DNA from: Lewinellaceae bacterium
GTDB taxonomy: Bacteria > Bacteroidota > Bacteroidia > Chitinophagales > Saprospiraceae
Direction of reading: 5' to 3'
Assembly (NCBI GenBank): GCA_016708875.1
Contig: JADJFA010000010.1
Location: 186,001 to 250,000 of the forward strand
Length of the DNA stretch: 64,000 nucleotides
Part shown: positions 59,856 through 64,000 of the stretch, one piece after another
Layout: the number at the start of each line of letters is the position of its first letter
Position numbering within the stretch: position 1 is the first letter of the stretch
Made by a program: the position numbers and the translations under genes
The notes under the pieces: generated by a model
What the model saw: the letters and a program-made list of their open reading frames with translations, nothing else
Told to the model about the DNA's origin: nothing
The model's database searches: none

Positions 59856-60385
59856 TTATGCAACCCCAAAATCCTTCGGCACAAACCCTTTCGGATTCCT
59901 CAGTTTGAAATTCTCGTCATTGGCTTCTACAGTGTAAATACCGTGCTTGGCAGCAAGCTGGATGGCGTTTTGTTCGCCTTTGACGAAGATTACCATGCCG
60001 TAGACTTTTTTGCCCCGGTGTTCTGGCATGAAATCGAACAAACGCTGGCAAGCCTGCTCCACCTGTTCGACGTGGTGTTCCCGAAAATGACTTTTTATCT
60101 CGCCTACCATAACGGTATTGATATTGCCGTTGGAATATCCCAATGCATCCACCTCCATTTCCCGTCTTTGCGTCGGATGTGGATAGGATTGACCCCTTCC
60201 ATGCCGAATTTCTCGCGCATAATGCGCTCCACCGTCGGGTAGGCTAAGCCCTCGGCAAATGAGCCAAGTTTGTTGCCCAATTCGCCCAGTTGCTTCTGGG
60301 TTCTTTTGACAATTTGATCGGTCTCTTTTTGAGAGAGCGCCAATTCGCTTATAATCTGCCGTAGTTCGTCAAAATTGTTGTCCAT
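59856..60385 (-). CDS. DUF3782-like/PD-(D/E)XK nuclease-fold protein, frameshifted
   Basis: About 176 residues, ATG 60385. N-terminal coiled coil (SELALSQKETDQIVKRTQKQ), then LGSFAEGLAYPTVERIM, and a nuclease-like core with Asp in MEVDALGYSNG and the ExK of VGEIKSHFREHH, as in DUF3782-type PD-(D/E)XK proteins. One G is missing at the run 60161-60163; adding it joins RRKDGEMEVDALG. Convergent with the TIR operon, 26 bases away. Nuclease activity is inferred only from motifs. Confidence 0.72.
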
Positions 60386-60427
60386 GTTTTGAATTTGAAT
60401 GTTTGGACTACAAATATAAGCAATTTT

Positions 60428-62057
60428 TTATCGCTTCGCAACAGGCTGCCCGCTATTCAAAACCTGTACTGCCTTTTCCACCGCCGGGTCGTCATCATTC
60501 AAAATTTTATAAAGACCCTCATCTCCGAAAAGTGTTTTGGCGAGGCGGGCTTTGAGTTGGAGTTTGAGTTCGTTGCGGCATTTGGCTAGCTCCACGGGAC
60601 TTTTTTTCGTGCCTTGCTTTTCAGCATATGTGGCCAGTTCTTCCAGCATTTCATCCGAAACGGTATAAGTCTGTGCAAATTCAGGTAGCGCTGAGGACAT
60701 GGTTGCGCGGTTTTTATTTTCCATCCAACGCGACATGAACTGTGGAATCTGCTGCCGCAACGCAGTGAAGTATTGACTTGAAAAAGAAGTATCTATTGGA
60801 ATAAAAATATCCGGGGTGACGCCTCCGCCACCAAAAACGATGCGGCCTTGACCCGTGTAAAACAAGGTGCTGTCAAGCTTGTTTGATTTTGGCTTCGTTG
60901 GATAATTCGCCGTTTTTAAGTCGGCGTTCGGCCTCATTGTCGTAATCCTGTCCCTGCTTGTAGTCGCGCTGGATGCAACGCCCGCTGGGAGTGAAGTAGC
61001 GCGATACGGTAAGCCGCATAGCGCCGCCATTGGAAAGCGGGTATTGTTCCTGCACCAAACCTTTGCCAAAAGAACGGCGACCCACCACCCAACCACGATC
61101 CCAATCCTGAACGGCTCCGGCAACAATTTCACTGGCAGATGCAGAGCCTTCGTCAATCAGAACAGCCACATTTTGGATGTCAAAACGGGCGCGGCCATTG
61201 CTTTTGTAGTCTTTGCGCAGCCCGGCCCGGCCTTTGGTATAAACAAGGAGCTTGCCTTCGGGAAAGAATTGGCTGAGCATTTCGGTGGCTTCTTCAAGGT
61301 AACCACCAGGATTGCCGCGCAGGTCGAGCACAAGACTTTTCATGCCCTTTTCTTCCACGAGTGGAGTCAGGTTTTGCATAAATTCCTGATAGGTTTTACC
61401 ATTGAAATGGGCAACCCTGATGTAGCCGATACGCTCGTCGAGCATATAGGCGGCATCCACGCTTTTGACGGGGATTACATCACGCGAAACCTCGAAATAC
61501 CTAAGTGTGGTCTCCTGCCCGCGCCTGATCCCGACTTTGACCTTAGATCCTTTTGGGCCACGTAACTTGTTGTAAATCTTCCCTGTTTCAATTTTGATCC
61601 CTGCAATTATGGTGTCGTTGATGCTCACGATTTTATCGCCAGCGAGGATGCCAGCCATCTCCGAAGGGCCGCCGGAAAGCGGGGCCACCACTTGGATCGT
61701 ATCGTCCAGAATAATGAACTCGATGCCCACACCTTCAAACTCGCCATTCATGTCGTCTTCCACAGCTCGAAGTTCGTCGGGACTGATGTAAATGGAATGC
61801 GGATCAAGCCCATCAAGGAGGTGTTCAATCGCGGTGGCGCGGAGGCTTTCGATGTCCACAGAATCCACATATTTGGCTTCAACGTAGCGCAGAATTTCAT
61901 CCAGCGTCCCTGCCTTGGCAGAGGTCCGCGATTCGAGGCTGAAATTACGGTCGTAATGTGGCAGTTTTTGTCCGATGAACATCCCTACAGCCAATGTGGC
62001 GGCAAGGATTAAGGGGAGTCGGGTTTGAATTTTTGGGCGCTGTTCGTTGTCCGTCAT
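60428..62057 (-). CDS. C-terminal processing protease (S41, CtpA type), frameshifted
   Basis: About 543 residues, ATG 62057. Membrane anchor LPLILAATLAVGMFIGQ, PDZ domain (GEFEGVGIEFIILDDTIQVV, GDKIVSIND), protease core with LVLDLRGNPGGYL, catalytic Ser in DEGSASASEIVAGA and Lys in RRSFGKGLVQEQ, then a C-terminal helical region. An extra T at 60875-60876 breaks the frame; removing it joins EAKIKQADSTLFYTGQGRI. Cleaves C-termini of envelope proteins. Confidence 0.93.
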
Positions 62058-62145
62058 GGTATTATTGCAGATTTTTCTGCTGAATTTTCAAAAAATTTCT
62101 AATTTTGTTCAAAATTTAATATTAATCTCATTGTTTTCCGCCGCT

Positions 62146-62631
62146 ATGCATAATTCAGAACTTCCCCGCCTTGATCAATTGGATCATCAAATCCTTGCTA
62201 AACTCGTTGAAGACGGCAAAATGCCCTACACCGATATTGCCAAACAGCTCTTTGTTTCGAGTGGCACCATCCACGTCCGAATGAAGAAAATGGAGGAACT
62301 CGGTATCGTAAAAGGCTCAAGCCTTACGCTCGACTACCATAAACTAGGCTACGATGTCACGGCTTTTCTTGGCATTTATCTCGATAAAAGCTCGCTTTAT
62401 GACGAAGTGACCCAACATCTCCAAAACATCCCAGAGGTGGTGACAGCCAATTATACGACAGGAGCGTACGCCCTCCTTTGCAAAATTGTGTGCAAAGATA
62501 CGAATCACCTGCGCCTGGTACTCCAAGATAAAATTCAAAAAATCAACGGCATCCAGCGTACCGAGACTTTCATCTCGCTGGAAGAGCGGATCAACCGACC
62601 CGTGAACTTTTTGGATGGAACTGAGGATTGA
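62146..62631 (+). CDS. Lrp/AsnC-family transcriptional regulator
   Basis: 161 residues from ATG 62146 (MHNSELPRLDQLDHQILAKL). N-terminal HTH (MPYTDIAKQLFVSSGTIHVR) and C-terminal RAM domain (VTAFLGIYLDKSS, QKINGIQRTETFISLEERI). Divergent from the protease gene; the open frame upstream of 62146 lacks the family's N-terminus. Probably responds to an amino acid. Confidence 0.94.
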   Translation: MHNSELPRLDQLDHQILAKLVEDGKMPYTDIAKQLFVSSGTIHVRMKKMEELGIVKGSSLTLDYHKLGYDVTAFLGIYLDKSSLYDEVTQHLQNIPEVVTANYTTGAYALLCKIVCKDTNHLRLVLQDKIQKINGIQRTETFISLEERINRPVNFLDGTED

Positions 62632-62639
62632 AATTTAAC

Positions 62640-62675
62640 TTTGACAAGCCTATGAAAAAAGATTTATTATTTTTG
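62640..62675 (+). promoter_or_regulatory. Candidate promoter of the right-end surface protein
   Basis: TTTG (62640-62643) and, 24 bases on, TATTTTTG (62668-62675), one base beyond the usual spacing. About 100 bases upstream of ATG 62778. Confidence 0.35.
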
Positions 62676-62777
62676 GCGGCTGAAAATTTCAACTATGCTC
62701 AGTCAGCGTTTTATGTGTTGGCTGCATCTTTAGTACTTAAAACTACCCTCATTCTTTTTTTCAATCACTCAAAATTT

Positions 62778-64000
62778 ATGGCAAAACGCTACACTTTTTT
62801 TCGAATAATCTCACTCTTCGCGCTTTTTGTCATCCCAGGCCTATTGCGCGCGAATACCGAACCAACCGGTGATCCATTGACCAGCAACCTCAGCAACCCT
62901 GATTCGCTCGCGATCGCGATTCGGCTCGGGCACTGCAACCCAATAACCGCTGTGTCCATCAACTGTGTAACACACACTATTGAGTTGTCTGCTTTTGTAA
63001 GCTGGACATTCACAGGTGTGCTCGACCCCTATGTGGCCACCTGGAGCACAGGGGAAGTAGCGCACAAGATTACGGTTGTACCGCCAGGCGCCTGGAGCTG
63101 GGACCCCTCCATCACGGGCTGCGAGCCCAACCACTGGTCCAACACGTACGACCAGCCCGGCACCTTCTTTTTAGGCGTTTTAGATATCACCGGGCAGCCA
63201 CTGTGTGAAAATGGGTTTATTGACCTCACAGTTACGCCCACCGACGATGTGTACCATTTTCTTAGCTACGACTGGAACCCTGATGGAAATGGCGGAGCCA
63301 TGTCTCCTTTTGAGGTTACGGAACCAGGCCTTTATACGCTTTCAGTGTTAGATCAATTGGGATGTCCCTTCACAGACCAGTTCAACGTTCCAAACAGTCC
63401 ACCAGTGGTCCCGACGCTTTCAGGGCCTCTGGTTATGTGCTCGGAAGGTGACACCGCAACGGTACAGCTCAACCAGACCTGGAACGCGTATGAATGGCAG
63501 GATGGCGAAACCACAAACTCAATTACGGTCTATGGACCTGGCTTGTACAACGTTACGGTCACCAATCAGTTCGGCTGTACGGGCCAAGGGCTCTATGGCG
63601 TCATTTCGGGGGACATTGACCCGTTCCCCATCAGCATGACCGCCCCATTGATCTGCCCTGGGCAGCCTGATACGCTTCGTGTGGTCGGTGGATTCAGCCA
63701 GTACCACTGGTCGAACGGCGCGTTCGGTATCACGAACATCGTGACTCAACCCGGCACCTACTCGGTTACGGTGAGCAATATACACGGCTGTACCAACACG
63801 GGCAGCGTCACGGTGGGCCTGAAACCCACGCCCACACTCTCGGCGTCGAGTACGCCCTTCTGTCCCGGCGGCGCCTCCACGGTCACTGTTTCGGGCGGCC
63901 CACCTTCCAGTTATCTGTGGTCGAACAGTCAAACGGGCAACCCCATCACCGTGTCGGTGCCCGGTACTTATACAGTGACGGTGAGCAACGCCACGATCTG
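62778..64000 (+). CDS. Large secreted surface protein, 3' partial
   Basis: Open from ATG 62778 to the window end without a stop (407 codons). Signal peptide MAKRYTFFRIISLFALFVIP...LLRA. Then Ig/PKD-like repeats with Cys near the start and W-S/D-G-x-T text (YEWQDGETTNSITVYGPGLY, YHWSNGAFGITNIVTQPGTY, YLWSNSQTGNPITVSVPGTY). The repeats resemble the SprB-like modules at 1-16017 but are more diverged. Codons are more GC-rich. Probably another T9SS-exported protein; its C-terminus is outside. Confidence 0.85.
   Translation, partial: MAKRYTFFRIISLFALFVIPGLLRANTEPTGDPLTSNLSNPDSLAIAIRLGHCNPITAVSINCVTHTIELSAFVSWTFTGVLDPYVATWSTGEVAHKITVVPPGAWSWDPSITGCEPNHWSNTYDQPGTFFLGVLDITGQPLCENGFIDLTVTPTDDVYHFLSYDWNPDGNGGAMSPFEVTEPGLYTLSVLDQLGCPFTDQFNVPNSPPVVPTLSGPLVMCSEGDTATVQLNQTWNAYEWQDGETTNSITVYGPGLYNVTVTNQFGCTGQGLYGVISGDIDPFPISMTAPLICPGQPDTLRVVGGFSQYHWSNGAFGITNIVTQPGTYSVTVSNIHGCTNTGSVTVGLKPTPTLSASSTPFCPGGASTVTVSGGPPSSYLWSNSQTGNPITVSVPGTYTVTVSNATI

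Overview
The window looks like a noisy draft contig from a Bacteroidota chromosome, most likely Saprospiria (the Haliscomenobacter/Lewinella side). The evidence is giant SprB-repeat surface proteins, several proteins with a type IX secretion (T9SS) C-terminal sorting domain, Bacteroidota promoter motifs (TTTG and TAnnTTTG), a TonB-dependent receptor with a carboxypeptidase-like N-terminal domain, LytS/LytTR signalling, and an S1 protein with a long acidic N-terminus. Single-base indels, mostly in short homopolymers, break many otherwise intact genes, including the essential rpsA. I therefore join split reading frames and treat most breaks as sequence errors, not pseudogenes.

Layout. 1-16017 (minus): two tandem paralogous giant adhesins that share an N-terminal module and consist of SprB-type repeats; the first runs off the left edge. 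16289-23846: GH13 amylase-like enzyme, YdeI-like protein, MFS transporter, an ECF sigma / anti-sigma-like / DUF4097-like operon, and an SDR oxidoreductase. 23960-31017: small coiled-coil protein, a MITE-like element, a metallophosphoesterase, and an arsenic operon (arsR, arsM, TonB-dependent receptor, DinB protein, ACR3 efflux pump) with three ATCG-N8-CGAT operator candidates. 31143-46745: housekeeping genes (pabB, Nudix hydrolase, rsgA, MoxR-like ATPase, YihY, rpsA, fatty acid hydroxylase, GNAT, AlkZ-like protein, NADP-binding protein, HxlR regulator) and two T9SS cargo proteins. 46802-56437: a beta-helix/FG-GAP T9SS protein, an AT-rich pair (DUF5694-like and S41 protease), a LytS/LytTR pair, a dienelactone hydrolase and a DUF4230-like protein. 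56461-60385: a compact, lower-GC locus encoding TIR, KGGxGR ATPase-TPR, MNT nucleotidyltransferase and HEPN proteins, with a convergent PD-(D/E)XK-like gene. This is the best candidate for an undescribed defence or conflict system. 60428-64000: CtpA-type protease, Lrp/AsnC regulator and the start of a third large surface protein that runs off the right edge.

The intergenic regions are full of long inverted repeats of several families, some lying at convergent gene ends like bidirectional terminators. Two palindromes of one such family sit in frame inside pabB. I found no tRNA, rRNA or CRISPR.
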